Shown: positions 8,522 to 18,144 of the stretch, piece after piece | Layout: every line of letters begins with the position of its first letter | Position numbering within the stretch: the stretch's first letter is position 1 | DNA from: Haloferax litoreum | GTDB taxonomy: Archaea > Halobacteriota > Halobacteria > Halobacteriales > Haloferacaceae | Reading direction: 5' to 3' | Length of the DNA: 64,000 bases | Assembly: GCF_009674605.1 (NCBI RefSeq) | Contig: NZ_WKJO01000001.1 | Span: 1,488,001-1,552,000 of the forward strand | Notes under the pieces: model-generated | The model's input: only the letters and a program-made list of their open reading frames with translations | Told to the model about the DNA's origin: nothing | Databases searched by the model: none | Program-made: the position numbers and the translations under genes

Positions 8522-9352
8522 CTACTCGCGCCCCACGCGTCCGAGTGCGCGGGCGGCGGCGACGAGTCTCCCGAGTGCGCGACGAACGTCGGCGTCGAAG
8601 AGTGCGCCGAGGAGTCCGAAGAGACCGACTGGTTTCGGGTCGTCGTCGGCGAACGCGCCGAGTGTCGCTTCGAGTGCCTCCGTGACCTGTGGGTCGCCGA
8701 GCGTCTCGGTGAGTGCGACCACGTTTGCCGCGTTGTGGCCGAGTTCGTACATGTCCACGTCGTGGTCGGCGTAGCCGTCGGCAAATCCGGCGGCGGCCAT
8801 CCGGAGGTCCTCGATGGCGTGGCGGTTCTCCCGCGTCGCGTCGAGGACGCCGGGGACGAGTTCTTCGGCGAGGTCCGTCGTCGCGTCGAGCAAGTCGACG
8901 AGTTCGACGAACGTCTCCATATTCTCGCCGAGTCGTTCGACGAGGACGATGGTCTCCTCGCGTTCGAGGGCGAATCGGAGTCGTTCGACGACGTCGCGGT
9001 TCTCTCGAACGGCGTCGAGGACGCCGGGGACGAGTTCGTCCGCGACGCGTTGCGACACTGCGAGCACGTCGAGGAGTTCGACGAGTGTGTCGGCCTCGTC
9101 GCCGACTTTCTGGAAGAGTCGCAGCGTCTCTTCGCGCTCGAAGGCGATTCGGAGTTCACGGATGGGTTCGCGGTTTTCGCGGACCGTCTCGCGAAGTTCG
9201 GGCGTGAGGTCCGCCGCGAGGTCCTGCGCCGTGACCATCAACTCCAGCAGTTCGGCCAGTTCGTCGGCGTTCCGCTCGATAGCCTGCGCGAGGACTTCGG
9301 TGTCGCTGTCGGCGTCGACCATCCCGTCGAGCGCCTGATTTTCGGATGCCAT
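8522..9352 (-). CDS. DUF1641 family helical protein
   Basis: A 276-residue acidic, almost fully helical protein with repeated LxELLxLLxxxxxLxxELxPxL-type units. Three copies are evident, around residues 35-70, 90-130 and 145-180, each containing a conserved REN segment. The C-terminal glycine-rich stretch (VGLFGLLGALFD) is typical of DUF1641 proteins. It lies three bases downstream of the SQR-like gene and is probably co-transcribed with it. DUF1641 proteins occur beside sulfide:quinone oxidoreductases and formate dehydrogenases; their biochemical role is unknown. Confidence 0.82.
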   Translation of the reverse strand: MASENQALDGMVDADSDTEVLAQAIERNADELAELLELMVTAQDLAADLTPELRETVRENREPIRELRIAFEREETLRLFQKVGDEADTLVELLDVLAVSQRVADELVPGVLDAVRENRDVVERLRFALEREETIVLVERLGENMETFVELVDLLDATTDLAEELVPGVLDATRENRHAIEDLRMAAAGFADGYADHDVDMYELGHNAANVVALTETLGDPQVTEALEATLGAFADDDPKPVGLFGLLGALFDADVRRALGRLVAAARALGRVGRE

Positions 9353-9355
9353 GGT

Positions 9356-10540
9356 TCAGGGGAGGGGGTCGTACCCGCGCATCCAGGCGTTCCAGTAGAA
9401 CGCGGGCAGGACGTTGATGTCCATTATCCAGTTCATCCGACTCTCGACCGGAGCGGAGATGCTCTCCTCGTAGTCGAACTCTGCGACCATCGCCTTGCCC
9501 TTCTTCGTGAGGAGCGGACACGCCGCGTATCCGCTGTACTCCTTCGTCATCCGTCCGCCTTCGACGAGCGACGAAAGGTTGTCGGCGACGACGTGGGCCT
9601 GCTTGCGGGCGGCAGCGGCGGTGCGCGACTTGGGCGTGTCGTCGGCGTCACCGAGGGCGAACACGTTGTCGTACTCGGTGTGTTGCAGGGTGTAGTCGTC
9701 GACGGTGATGTACTCGCCGTCGTTCTCTTCGTCACCTTCGGTCAGCGGCGAGTTCTCGGTGACTGCGGGTTGGCCGTACTGAGGCGAGACGGGAGCGTAC
9801 AGGTCGTAGTCGAGTTCGTCGCCTTCTGCCGAGTGGATGACCTGATTCTCGTGGTCGACTTCGGAGACGGTGAAGTTCGGTTTGAACTCGATGTCGCGGT
9901 CCTCGTATATCTCTTCGAGTTTCTCGCGGTAAGGTGAGACGCCGAAGATGGCATCGCCGGGTTTGGTCATCACGACGTCGACGTCGTCGCGGATACCCTG
10001 TCGCTGGAAGTAATCTTCCGCCAGCATGGTCATCTTCATCGGCGCGCCGCCGCACTTGATGGGAGTGTCGGGGACGGTCACGACGAACGTCCCGCCGTCG
10101 AAGTCTTCGAGTGCCTCGCGCATCGCCACCGCGGCCTCGTAGTGGTAGTACGGATACACCGCGTCGGTCTGTTCCCACCCCTCTGCCATGCCGGGGATGG
10201 TCTCGGGGGCCAGTCGGTGGCCGAGCGAGACGACGAGGTAATCGTACGTGAGGTCGTCTTCGGCGGCGTCCAGATTGACTTCCTGAGCATCCGGGTCGAT
10301 GCCGACGACTTCGTCCTCGACGAACTCGACGCCCGACTGCATCACGTCGCGAACGTCGCGGAACTGGTCTTCCGGTTCCATGTACCCGAACGGAATCAGG
10401 TAGAACGACGGTTGGTAGACGTGGTCGCTGCTCTTGTCGACGATACTGATACGGACGTCGGAGCGGTCGAGTTTCCGACGGAGGATGTTTGCCGTCATCG
10501 CTCCGCCAGCACCAGCCCCTAGCACGACAATGTGCTCCAT
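9356..10540 (-). CDS. Sulfide:quinone oxidoreductase-like FAD/NAD(P) protein
   Basis: A 394-residue flavoprotein beginning MEHIVVLGAGAGG (the FAD Rossmann loop), with a GDADDTPKSRTAAAARKQAHVV second FAD motif. Cysteines in TPIKCGGAPMK and GYAACPLLTKKGK sit where SQR enzymes place their redox cysteines, and the Tyr/Trp-rich C-terminus would suit membrane or quinone contact. It probably oxidises sulfide to persulfide or polysulfide, feeding quinone. The start at 10540 was chosen over GTG 10552 because the Rossmann strand begins there. It forms an operon with the DUF1641 gene. Confidence 0.87.
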   Translation of the reverse strand: MEHIVVLGAGAGGAMTANILRRKLDRSDVRISIVDKSSDHVYQPSFYLIPFGYMEPEDQFRDVRDVMQSGVEFVEDEVVGIDPDAQEVNLDAAEDDLTYDYLVVSLGHRLAPETIPGMAEGWEQTDAVYPYYHYEAAVAMREALEDFDGGTFVVTVPDTPIKCGGAPMKMTMLAEDYFQRQGIRDDVDVVMTKPGDAIFGVSPYREKLEEIYEDRDIEFKPNFTVSEVDHENQVIHSAEGDELDYDLYAPVSPQYGQPAVTENSPLTEGDEENDGEYITVDDYTLQHTEYDNVFALGDADDTPKSRTAAAARKQAHVVADNLSSLVEGGRMTKEYSGYAACPLLTKKGKAMVAEFDYEESISAPVESRMNWIMDINVLPAFYWNAWMRGYDPLP

Positions 10541-11139
10541 AGACATCCACACTATGAGGGTGTACTATCTGAACGATGAGGTAGCAGAGACAACTAGTCC
10601 CAGTCACGCCGCCGCCGACGGGTGACGGAGATTATTGTTGGTACTCTGGGGAACGAGCGGAGAGAACCGCCAGCGAATGCGGAGACGCGTCGCTCAGAAA
10701 CAGGAACAGGATACTCGTACGACGGGCACGTCCCGTCTTTCAGTCCATCTTCGGCATCGACTGGTTCTCCCGGTCGAAGAGGTTGTGGATGCGTTCGGTT
10801 CGAGTAGACTCGAACTGGCGTTGACATCGGGCGACCCACGAGTCGGTGCCGGTGGTGTCGGACGTCGTGTTCGGCGACGGGCGGTCTGTTTGCAGGGTCG
10901 GTTCGTACGTTGGGCGTGTGTGTGTGCTCACGATTAGTGGGGTGTTGTTCGGGTCGGTCGGACGGCGATGCTACGACGAGGAGAGTTAGTGAAGTACGCG
11001 TACGACCGACATGGTGTACCCGGCAGTACAGAGTAATCTATAATAAATGTTCATGTTCAATCAGCGGCGTCTGTCTGATTGTCCCGTCCATCGGCGAGAC
11101 ACGTCGTGGCCGAGGTGACTCCCGGCCGACAGACTCGCG
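10541..11139. other. Long intergenic stretch without a convincing gene
   Basis: About 600 bases between the SQR-like gene and the aldo-keto reductase. A weak frame of 63 residues with a GTG start lies at 10740-10931 on the minus strand (it ends RENQSMPKMD). Its composition is not clearly coding and no ribosome-binding site is visible. The stretch around 11030-11060 is AT-rich (TAATCTATAATAAATG). Promoters of the minus-strand SQR-like gene should lie near 10560-10580. Nothing else is recognisable. Confidence 0.5.
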
Positions 11140-12111
11140 TTACTCGTGTCCCGAAACGCGAACCGATTGGTAGGGTTCTTCGAGGTAGTCGATGTCGGAC
11201 GACGAGAGTTTGATGTCGAGGGCTTCGACGGCGTCTTCGAGGTGTTCGATGCTCGACGTGCCGACGATTGGCGTCGTGACCCAGTCTTTGTGGACCTGCC
11301 AGGCGAGGGCGATTTGGGCCATCTTCACGTCCTTCTCCTCGGCGAGTTCCTGCACACGTTCGTTCACAGCGGGGCCGCCGCCTTCCTCGTATGGGCGGCC
11401 GACATCTGCTTCGTGTTCGCCCCGAGTCGTCGATTCGAACTCCTCGTGTGGACGCGTGAGGAACCCGGCGGCCAGCGGACTCCACGGCATCACGGCGACG
11501 TCCTCCTTCGCACAGAGCGGGAGCATCTCTCGCTCTTCTTCCCGGTACGCGAGGTTGTAGAGGTTCTGCATGGAGACGAACCGTTCGAGACCGAGTCGGT
11601 CAGACGTGTAGAGTGCGTCGGCGAACTGGTAGGCCCACATCGACGACGCGCCGACGTGCCGGACTTTGCCGCGACGGACCGCGTCGTCGAGGGCGCGGAG
11701 TGTCTGCTCGATTGGCGTGTCGTAATCCCAGCGGTGAATCTGGTAGAGGTCGATTGTGTCCATCCCGAGTCTGTCGAGTGAGTTGTCGAGTTCCTGCTCG
11801 ATGGCCTTCCGCGAGAGGCCGCCCGAGTTCGGGTCGTCGTCGCGCATCTGCCCGTAGACTTTCGTGGCGACGACCATCTCGTCGCGGTCGTACTCCGCGA
11901 GCACCTCGCCGAGAATCTCCTCGGACTCGCCGTACGAGTACACGTTCGCCGTGTCGAAGAAGTTGATACCGAGTTCGATTGCGCGCTCGATGAGTTCGCG
12001 ACTCTCTTCGCGGCCGAGTGTCCAGTCGTCCCAGTCGGTCCCGAAGCTCATACACCCGAGGCAGAGTTCGCTCACGGTGGTTCCGGTCGACCCGAACGTC
12101 GTGTAGTCCAT
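11140..12111 (-). CDS. Aldo/keto reductase
   Basis: A 323-residue TIM-barrel oxidoreductase using NAD(P)H. The catalytic tetrad is visible: Asp and Tyr in FFDTANVYSYGESE, Lys in VATKVYG and His in YQIHRWD. The C-terminal VGTSSIEHLEDAVEAL segment is the cofactor-phosphate-binding region of the YajO/AKR type. A TATA-like TTTTACATA lies about 25 bases before the ATG, pointing to a leaderless transcript. The substrate is unknown and no pathway neighbours are adjacent. Confidence 0.9.
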   Translation of the reverse strand: MDYTTFGSTGTTVSELCLGCMSFGTDWDDWTLGREESRELIERAIELGINFFDTANVYSYGESEEILGEVLAEYDRDEMVVATKVYGQMRDDDPNSGGLSRKAIEQELDNSLDRLGMDTIDLYQIHRWDYDTPIEQTLRALDDAVRRGKVRHVGASSMWAYQFADALYTSDRLGLERFVSMQNLYNLAYREEEREMLPLCAKEDVAVMPWSPLAAGFLTRPHEEFESTTRGEHEADVGRPYEEGGGPAVNERVQELAEEKDVKMAQIALAWQVHKDWVTTPIVGTSSIEHLEDAVEALDIKLSSSDIDYLEEPYQSVRVSGHE

Positions 12112-12345
12112 ACGTAACGTTCGGAGGCACCGTATGTAAAATCGGTCGGGGGACGATGGCCGATGTTGACTCGATAGTTGTGGTTGGTTTAGGCAATGTC
12201 GTCCCGCGACAGCAACCAGAGGAAAGCCTCAGAAGTACATAAATAGTGGTGTTTGCGTCAAATTCAAATGCTCTGACCCGGTACGACACGATACAGTCTT
12301 GCCCGTAATACACAATATGGATTGCGGGACGGACACTGCAACCAC

Positions 12346-12825
12346 ATGAAACGGAGAACCTTCATCAACAGATTGGGTACAGTTTCCCTCGGTGGTCTCG
12401 CTGCCGCGGGCGTGGCGACGACTGCATCCGCCGCCGACGATGGATACGACCTCGAACTCGCGCCCGGCGACACGTTCTACTTCGCCGAGACGAGTCGAGC
12501 GGAGTCACTGATTTACGCGCCGCTTCAGGACGGGAGTACCTACGCGATGTTCCAGGTCCCGAACGGCTTTTTCGACGTCGACACCGTCATCATCGTCCTC
12601 GCAGAGAACGGCGAAGTCCTCTACCTCGAGAGCCTCGACGGCGTCCTCTACACAGAAGACCAAATCGGCGAGATGGCCGACCGTATCGGTGAGATGGCCG
12701 ACCGTATCGTCTACACTGAAGAACTCATCGTCGAGACGGAGTACCTCATCGTCGACGTCACCGAATTCTCGCAGGAGAATCTCCTGACGTTCGTGAGCAT
12801 GCTCAACCCCCTGAGCCTGTTCTAA
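12346..12825 (+). CDS. Secreted Tat-type small protein with internal repeat
   Basis: A 159-residue protein. The N-terminus MKRRTFINRLGTVSLGG...ATTASAADD is a twin-arginine signal peptide (twin Arg at residues 3-4, hydrophobic core, Ala-x-Ala cleavage about residue 30). The mature part is very acidic. It carries a direct repeat of IGEMADR and a helical VYTEELIVETEYLIVDV segment with heptad-like spacing. The ATG at 12346 was chosen because the signal peptide begins there. A TATA-like run (CATAAATAG) lies about 105 bases upstream. I recognise no function. Confidence 0.7.
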   Translation: MKRRTFINRLGTVSLGGLAAAGVATTASAADDGYDLELAPGDTFYFAETSRAESLIYAPLQDGSTYAMFQVPNGFFDVDTVIIVLAENGEVLYLESLDGVLYTEDQIGEMADRIGEMADRIVYTEELIVETEYLIVDVTEFSQENLLTFVSMLNPLSLF

Positions 12826-12960
12826 CCGACGATAGAGCGTCGGCCCTCGAACCTCCATCACCTGACCGGCACCAACACGGACGCCCGTGTCTCCCACCCA
12901 CCGCCGGTCGTTCTGCTGTCGAAAGACGTCCAGTCGCTCCTTCCTGTGACCACACCCACG

Positions 12961-13803
12961 TCACTCCCGTGAGTCGTACTCTTGGTAGATGACGTGGCCG
13001 CACGACTTGCAGTGCGACGCATCGGGGTCGTGGTACTCCAGTCCGCAACTCTCGCAGACGACGTTGACCTGGTCTTTGTGCGCCCACTCTTTGACGATTT
13101 TACTCGCCTGCCATGGGATGAGGATGATACCCGCCAAGATTGCAGCGACGGTGACCCACCTGCCGCCCTGTGTGACGGGGACGATGTCACCGAATCCGAC
13201 CGTCGTGAGAGCGACGACGACGAAGTAGAACGCGTCACCGAACGTGGCGACACCCGGATTCACCCGGAATTCGAACGAGTAGAACATGCCCGCGGCGACG
13301 AAGAAGATGGTCAACACGGTCAACAGTAACTTCATGACGCGAAGCGTGCCGACCGTGACTGTTCCGAAGAAGAACTCTTCATCCTGTGTGAAGCGGTAGA
13401 ACCGAAGGACACGGACCACCCGAATCGCGCGGAGGAACCCGATGTTGGCCGCGACGACGGGGAACGGAGATATCATGACGGCGAGTGTCGGCAGAATCGC
13501 CAGCAAGTCCACCATCGAGTACGCGTTGAAAATCTCGCCGACCCGACTCTTCGCCCCGTACACTCTGAGGATGTACTCCGCGAGGAAGACGAGCGAGATG
13601 GCGACTTCGATACGCCAGAACGTCTCTTGGAGTCGCGCCGAAAACGGGTACGTCTCGAGGACGAACACTCCCACGAACACGAGGTTGAGCACGAGAAGAG
13701 CGATGTCGATTGCTTTCCCAACGATGGTCCGATGGTCGAGGAGATAGAACCTGACGACGTCTCTCGGTGTGTCGCCGTGACCGGTAGACGCGTGACCCGC
13801 CAT
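12961..13803 (-). CDS. Voltage-gated-type potassium channel with C-terminal zinc ribbon
   Basis: A 280-residue six-helix channel. Helices S1-S4 span residues about 30-140. The S4-like segment is Arg-rich (IGFLRAIRVVRVLRFYRF), the S5-pore-S6 region follows, and the selectivity filter TTVGFGD is near residue 200. The C-terminal 35 residues have two CxxC pairs (CESCG and CKSCG), a treble-clef or zinc-ribbon tail that is unusual for this family. A metal- or redox-sensing role for the tail is inference. The start MAGHAS at 13803 precedes the cytoplasmic segment; upstream residues in frame are not acidic. Confidence 0.88.
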   Translation of the reverse strand: MAGHASTGHGDTPRDVVRFYLLDHRTIVGKAIDIALLVLNLVFVGVFVLETYPFSARLQETFWRIEVAISLVFLAEYILRVYGAKSRVGEIFNAYSMVDLLAILPTLAVMISPFPVVAANIGFLRAIRVVRVLRFYRFTQDEEFFFGTVTVGTLRVMKLLLTVLTIFFVAAGMFYSFEFRVNPGVATFGDAFYFVVVALTTVGFGDIVPVTQGGRWVTVAAILAGIILIPWQASKIVKEWAHKDQVNVVCESCGLEYHDPDASHCKSCGHVIYQEYDSRE

Positions 13804-14134
13804 AGGTGCATTTGGATTCGGTGGGTAATGATATCGTCGCCGACTGACGAGTGTGGTGCCCACTATCAATACATATATCTATATAGCAAATCTCATTTCT
13901 GAGATTCACGGGCTGAATTCAACGGACAAGTTATCAAAATGTGACACTACTGTCTACTTGGGGGTCCTCTTCCTCGAACCTCCTAACACCATTCAAAAGC
14001 TCTAAAACGCCCACTTGTGCGCACAGCTTGAATATCTCCAGTTAGCGACCGATTTCGTATCTATTCGGCACTATCTCTCTCAACATACTATATAGTAGCT
14101 TAATTTATCACTGTTGAGAAACAAGGCCGAGTCG
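13804..14134. other. AT-rich divergent intergenic region
   Basis: About 330 bases between the divergently transcribed channel and transducer genes. An AT-rich run near 13868-13892 (ATACATATATCTATATAG) is a likely minus-strand promoter for the channel. A perfect 12-bp palindrome sits upstream of the transducer at 14086-14097. No coding potential was seen. Confidence 0.6.
14086..14097 (+). promoter_or_regulatory. Palindromic TATA region of the transducer gene
   Basis: TACTATATAGTA is a perfect palindrome 37 bases before the ATG at 14135. It most probably contains the TATA box, with a short leader following. Its symmetry could also bind a dimeric regulator, which the sequence cannot decide. Confidence 0.45.
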
Positions 14135-16576
14135 ATGCGTAAACGCTGGTTGCGTGGCCGGAAGTTGGTCCCCGTGCGTCTGTTCGACAGCCTCACCGCT
14201 CGGATATCGAGTGTGATACCCTCGTCGACCGTTTCGCGGGCGGTCCGGAAGACGTACGCACGCAAGTTCTTCACGGCGGTGGTCCTCGCGATGGTCGTCA
14301 TGGCGGGCGTCGGTGCTGTCACCTACACGAAGGTACAGGAGTCGCTGGACGACCAGGTCGAACAGCAACTCACGTCGACTGCGGAACTTCAAGCGGATGG
14401 GCTCGAGTCGTGGATATCGAGTAAACGGTTGGAGACGCGAACCACGTCTGCGGCGTGGCAACTCCAACTCGGGAACCAGCAGGCGGCGAGTAGTTACCTC
14501 TTCCAGCGGAGTTCGGAACTCGGACAGGACGATTTGACGGCGATACACTACGTCGACTTCACCACGGGTGAAATCGAAGAGAGCACGGCCAGTTCGTTGG
14601 AAGGAAAGACTGTCGCCGAAGCGGGACTCCCGTGGGGCGACATCGAACAGAACGTCAACCCGGAACCGAACCTCGTCTACGTCTCGTCGGAGACGTTCTC
14701 GTCACCTGTCGACGGCGAGCAGTCGTTCGCACTGGCGAGCAAACCGCCAGAAAATGCCGAGTCTGTCGTGGTCGTCACCGTCGGTCTCCCGGCGCGCGTC
14801 GCCCAGACAGAACAGACGATGGCCGGAAGCCAAACGACCCTGTACGAGTCCGATGGGTCGGAAATCGTCTCCACGGCGAAGAACGGGAGTGTACCGGCCG
14901 CCGCTTCTGACCTCGACGCGAACGGTACGGCACTCGAACAGACAGACGACGCCGTCGTCGCGTACACGACTCTCGACGGTGTCGACTGGACACTCTCGAC
15001 GGCGGTTCCGACGTCGAGCGCCTACAGTGTCCGCGATAGCGTCGGAAGCGGTCTCCTCGTGACGATTCTCACCGCGATTGGCGCACTCGGTGCCGTCGCA
15101 CTCGTCGTCGGTCGGCGCACGACACGAACACTCGGCGAGTTGACGACGCGGGCCGAAGAGATGGCGAACGGTGACCTCGACGCGGACCTCGAGACGGACC
15201 GAATCGACGAGTTCGGGACGTTGTATCGTTCGTTCGACGAGATGCGTGTGTCCCTCCGACAGAATCTCCGCGAAGCAGAGGACCTGAACGCACACCTCGA
15301 ATCGAAGGCCGAAGCGTACCGGAGAGTCATGGAACGGTGTGCCGAGGGGGACATCGCGTGTCGGATGGACCCCGACTCCGAGAGTGAGGCGATGGCAGAC
15401 ATCGCGCGGACCTACAACCAGACGATGGACGAACTCGGGACGGTCATCGCCGACGCACAGACGTTCAGCGAGTCGGTCGCCGAAGCGAGCGAAGAGACCA
15501 GCGCCAGCGTCGGAGACGTGAACGAGGCCAGTGAAGCGGTCACGGAGTCGATGACGACTATCCTCGACGACGTGGTCGAACAAGACGACCACCTCGACGA
15601 CGTGACAGAGCGGATGAACGACTTCTCGGCGACGATTCAACAAGTGAGTGCGTCCGCCGCGGAAGTCGCAGACCGTGCCGACGCGGCGGTCGACCGCGGT
15701 GAATACGGGCGGGACGCCGCCGCCGAAGCGGTTGCGGAACTTCGAACTATCGAGACGGCCACCGAGAACACCGTCGAACAGGTCGAAGAACTCGAGACTG
15801 TCATCGGAGACATCGAGTCTGTCGTCGACTTCATCGACCAAATCGCCTCACAGACACACATTCTCGCACTGAACGCGTCGATAGAAGCGGCCCGTGCGGG
15901 CGAGGCGGGCGACGGTTTCGCCGTCGTCGCCGACGAAGTCAAACAACTTGCAGAGGAGACGCAAGATGCGACCGGTCAGATTGGGTCGTCTATCGAGCGA
16001 GTCCGTGAACAGACCGAGGCGACGGCGACCGATATCCGCGAGACACAGACCCGCGTCGGCGAGGGCTCAGAGACTATCGAGGAGGCGATGGGTGCTATCG
16101 ACACCATCGTGGACGACGTCGAAGAGACTGCCGACGGTATCCAGGAGATTCGACGAGCGACTGAACGGCAGGCCCGCGCGACGAGTGAAGTCGTCGCCAT
16201 GGTCGAAGACGTCTCCGAGATTAGCGAACGAACCAGTGCGGGTGCACGAGACGCCGTCGGGGCGACAGAGGAACAGACCGCGTCGCTGTCGGACGTCTCT
16301 GAGCGTGTCGACCGTCTCGCCGAACGCGCCGGTGAGCTCCGTCTCGCCCTCGATAGATTCGACGTGGCCGGTGACACAGTCGAACCCGTCGATATCGACG
16401 TAGACGACGCGGCCCTCGTGGTCTCCGACGCGTCTGACGCCCCGTCCACCGACTCACCGGACGACGTCGAGACGACGAACGCGTCCCCCAACGACACTGA
16501 CGACACGGCTGTCGAACCGAAAGCAGAGGCAGACGGCGGCATCGAGTCCACCGACGGAGACAGGACGGAGAGATGA
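14135..16576 (+). CDS. Methyl-accepting taxis transducer (Htr-type)
   Basis: An 813-residue haloarchaeal transducer. TM1 is at residues about 45-65, then an extracellular sensor of about 240 residues, then TM2 about 303-325 ([20 protein letters not shown]). Two HAMP-like segments follow. The cytoplasmic signalling hairpin tip is near residue 567 ([22 protein letters not shown]). The tail is acidic and Ser/Thr-rich. It would signal to CheA/CheW from an extracellular stimulus or small molecule; the ligand is unknown. The start at 14135 (MRKRWLRGR) was preferred to TTG at 14114. Confidence 0.92.
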   Translation: MRKRWLRGRKLVPVRLFDSLTARISSVIPSSTVSRAVRKTYARKFFTAVVLAMVVMAGVGAVTYTKVQESLDDQVEQQLTSTAELQADGLESWISSKRLETRTTSAAWQLQLGNQQAASSYLFQRSSELGQDDLTAIHYVDFTTGEIEESTASSLEGKTVAEAGLPWGDIEQNVNPEPNLVYVSSETFSSPVDGEQSFALASKPPENAESVVVVTVGLPARVAQTEQTMAGSQTTLYESDGSEIVSTAKNGSVPAAASDLDANGTALEQTDDAVVAYTTLDGVDWTLSTAVPTSSAYSVRDSVGSGLLVTILTAIGALGAVALVVGRRTTRTLGELTTRAEEMANGDLDADLETDRIDEFGTLYRSFDEMRVSLRQNLREAEDLNAHLESKAEAYRRVMERCAEGDIACRMDPDSESEAMADIARTYNQTMDELGTVIADAQTFSESVAEASEETSASVGDVNEASEAVTESMTTILDDVVEQDDHLDDVTERMNDFSATIQQVSASAAEVADRADAAVDRGEYGRDAAAEAVAELRTIETATENTVEQVEELETVIGDIESVVDFIDQIASQTHILALNASIEAARAGEAGDGFAVVADEVKQLAEETQDATGQIGSSIERVREQTEATATDIRETQTRVGEGSETIEEAMGAIDTIVDDVEETADGIQEIRRATERQARATSEVVAMVEDVSEISERTSAGARDAVGATEEQTASLSDVSERVDRLAERAGELRLALDRFDVAGDTVEPVDIDVDDAALVVSDASDAPSTDSPDDVETTNASPNDTDDTAVEPKAEADGGIESTDGDRTER

Positions 16577-16589
16577 CGACAGAACGGGG

Positions 16590-17405
16590 TTAGATGACGA
16601 TACTCCCATCGGGGAGTAACTCACGTTCGGTGCGTGCTGCTTCTCGTCCTTCGTCGACGAGCGTGGGCTGGTCGACTGGTTCCGAGAACCTGTCTGGGTC
16701 GGTGTCGACACGCTGAAGCATCGACGAGAACACAGACCCTTTTCGCCCGCCGGCGGAGACGATGCCGCCGTACTTTCGCTCTTCGAAGGGGACCTCGTCG
16801 GGGTCTTGGAACTCTTCGCGGATGATTTGGGCGGTGTCGCGGATGTACTCGGCCGCCTCCTTCTGTGAGTACAGACTCTCGTTGTAGTACGTCTCGGCGT
16901 ACTTGTCGTCGAGTTCCTCTCTGGAGTGTTCCGGCGACTCGTAGAGGACCGAATCCGTGGTCTTGTACCCGCTGGCGAACCGGATGTTCACCGTGAAACT
17001 GTCCGGGTACCGCAGGATAACCGGGAAGAACAGCATGTCCGTGACGGTGATGCGTTGTTGCATCCGCCACAGTCCCTCGAAGTAGTACGCCGTCAGGGCA
17101 CCGACCCGGTCCGTCCGTTCCCCACGCTGGTATGCCTGTGCGACGTCCTCGTAGTCGTCGCCTGCGATGTGACGACAGCGCCGTTTGTAACTCGCGGCGA
17201 TGCCTTCGAGTTGCGTCTCGTACGCTTCGAGGAGCGATACGTCTGGGTCAGCGAGCATGTCGGCTTTCTGCTCTTGTGCGTCCGCAACGTTCATCATGTT
17301 CTCGTAGAACACACGTTCGGCTTCCTCGTTCGGCAGCGGTGTCCGGACTGCTTGCCGAAAGAGCACTTCTGTGTCCCCGTTGAACGTCACCTGCTGCTCG
17401 CTCAT
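16590..17405 (-). CDS. Conserved-looking hypothetical protein
   Basis: A 271-residue soluble acidic protein that I do not recognise. It is mostly helical in its first 120 residues (NEEAERVFYENMMNVADAQEQ). A central hydrophobic strand-like part (TDMLFFPVILRYPDSFTVNIRFASG) and a charged C-terminal third follow. It has no signal peptide or clear catalytic motif. The ATG at 17403-17405 was chosen because the longer upstream frame is Cys- and Arg-rich. It is convergent with the transducer gene, 13 bases after its stop. Confidence 0.75.
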   Translation of the reverse strand: MSEQQVTFNGDTEVLFRQAVRTPLPNEEAERVFYENMMNVADAQEQKADMLADPDVSLLEAYETQLEGIAASYKRRCRHIAGDDYEDVAQAYQRGERTDRVGALTAYYFEGLWRMQQRITVTDMLFFPVILRYPDSFTVNIRFASGYKTTDSVLYESPEHSREELDDKYAETYYNESLYSQKEAAEYIRDTAQIIREEFQDPDEVPFEERKYGGIVSAGGRKGSVFSSMLQRVDTDPDRFSEPVDQPTLVDEGREAARTERELLPDGSIVI

Positions 17406-17841
17406 CTGGCCACATCGTTTGTGACGGAAAGAAATGAATTCGTCGGTCAAACACCGTCTATCTCGACATATCGTGGACATGAATTTAAAAAGGGCTCAGA
17501 AATCAACGCCTGCGTGGGAGGTCCGAATCAATCGTCCGCGCGAATCACGGATTCGGACGGCCTGTCGACGTCGACCACGTCGTCTCTCCCCGGTTTCCGG
17601 GTCGGAAGGAACGTCGCTGCGGTGAGCATCGCTTCGGCGCTCCCGTCTGGAGCGAAGTGTGGATACCACAGAAGCAGTGACTCTCGCCGTCGATGTGGGT
17701 GGTGAGCGTCCCCAAAGCCAAATGTACGTGTACAAATGTCTACCAAAATGGCTCAAAAAGAAATAGATTCAAAAATATTTCTCAAATAGGGAAACAAATA
17801 CCGATGGTCTTATCCATCTGCTCCGATTGTGTCCAAAAGCA
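17406..17841. other. Intergenic region ahead of the cold-shock gene
   Basis: About 435 bases. The part after 17747 is AT-rich with a TATA-like run (CAAAAATATTT near 17770-17780), probably the cold-shock gene promoter, with a leader of several tens of bases. The part before it holds a possible small minus-strand gene listed separately. Nothing else was seen. Confidence 0.5.
17528..17746 (-). CDS. Possible small hypothetical protein
   Basis: A 72-residue frame starting MVDICTRTFGFGDAHHPHRRRESLL. The second half has G/C-rich third positions and acidic composition (PGRDDVVDVDRPSESVIRADD), as in real haloarchaeal genes. The N-terminal third is unusually rich in His and Arg. The start is uncertain and no ribosome-binding site is evident. 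No family was recognised; it may not be expressed. Confidence 0.35.
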   Translation of the reverse strand: MVDICTRTFGFGDAHHPHRRRESLLLWYPHFAPDGSAEAMLTAATFLPTRKPGRDDVVDVDRPSESVIRADD

Positions 17842-18036
17842 ATGGCGAAAGGAAACGTTGATTTCTTCAACGACACTGGCGGCTACGGTTTCATCTCGAC
17901 GGACGACGCGGACGACGACGTGTTCTTCCACATGGAAGACATCGGCGGCCCGGACCTCGAAGAGGACCAAGAAGTGGAGTTCAGCATCGAATCGTCCCCC
18001 AAGGGACCTCGCGCAGCGAACCTGACGCGCCTGTAA
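17842..18036 (+). CDS. cspA: Cold-shock domain protein
   Basis: A 64-residue OB-fold nucleic-acid-binding protein. RNP1-like (GGYGFISTDD) and RNP2-like (DVFFHMEDI) motifs are visible, and the length is that of a single cold-shock domain. Compared with bacterial CspA it is much more acidic, as expected in a halophile. It probably binds single-stranded RNA as a chaperone. The start MAKGNVDFF was preferred to an in-frame ATG five codons upstream. Confidence 0.95.
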   Translation: MAKGNVDFFNDTGGYGFISTDDADDDVFFHMEDIGGPDLEEDQEVEFSIESSPKGPRAANLTRL

Positions 18037-18144
18037 ACTAGTTTAGTACACCGCTTGACGGCGGCGAAAGACACCGATTTTACCAACGATAACTCTTCCC
18101 GAGAGGATTCTATACTGGTTCGGTTCGTGACGTGCGTCTCGCCG

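Noticed and set aside
8192-9937. 581-residue plus-strand frame
   Set aside because: It overlaps the rhodanese, DUF1641 and SQR-like genes, all of which have recognisable motifs.
10740-10931. 63-residue minus-strand frame
   Set aside because: It has a GTG start with no visible ribosome-binding site and no strong coding signal. It is mentioned under the intergenic entry but not called a gene.
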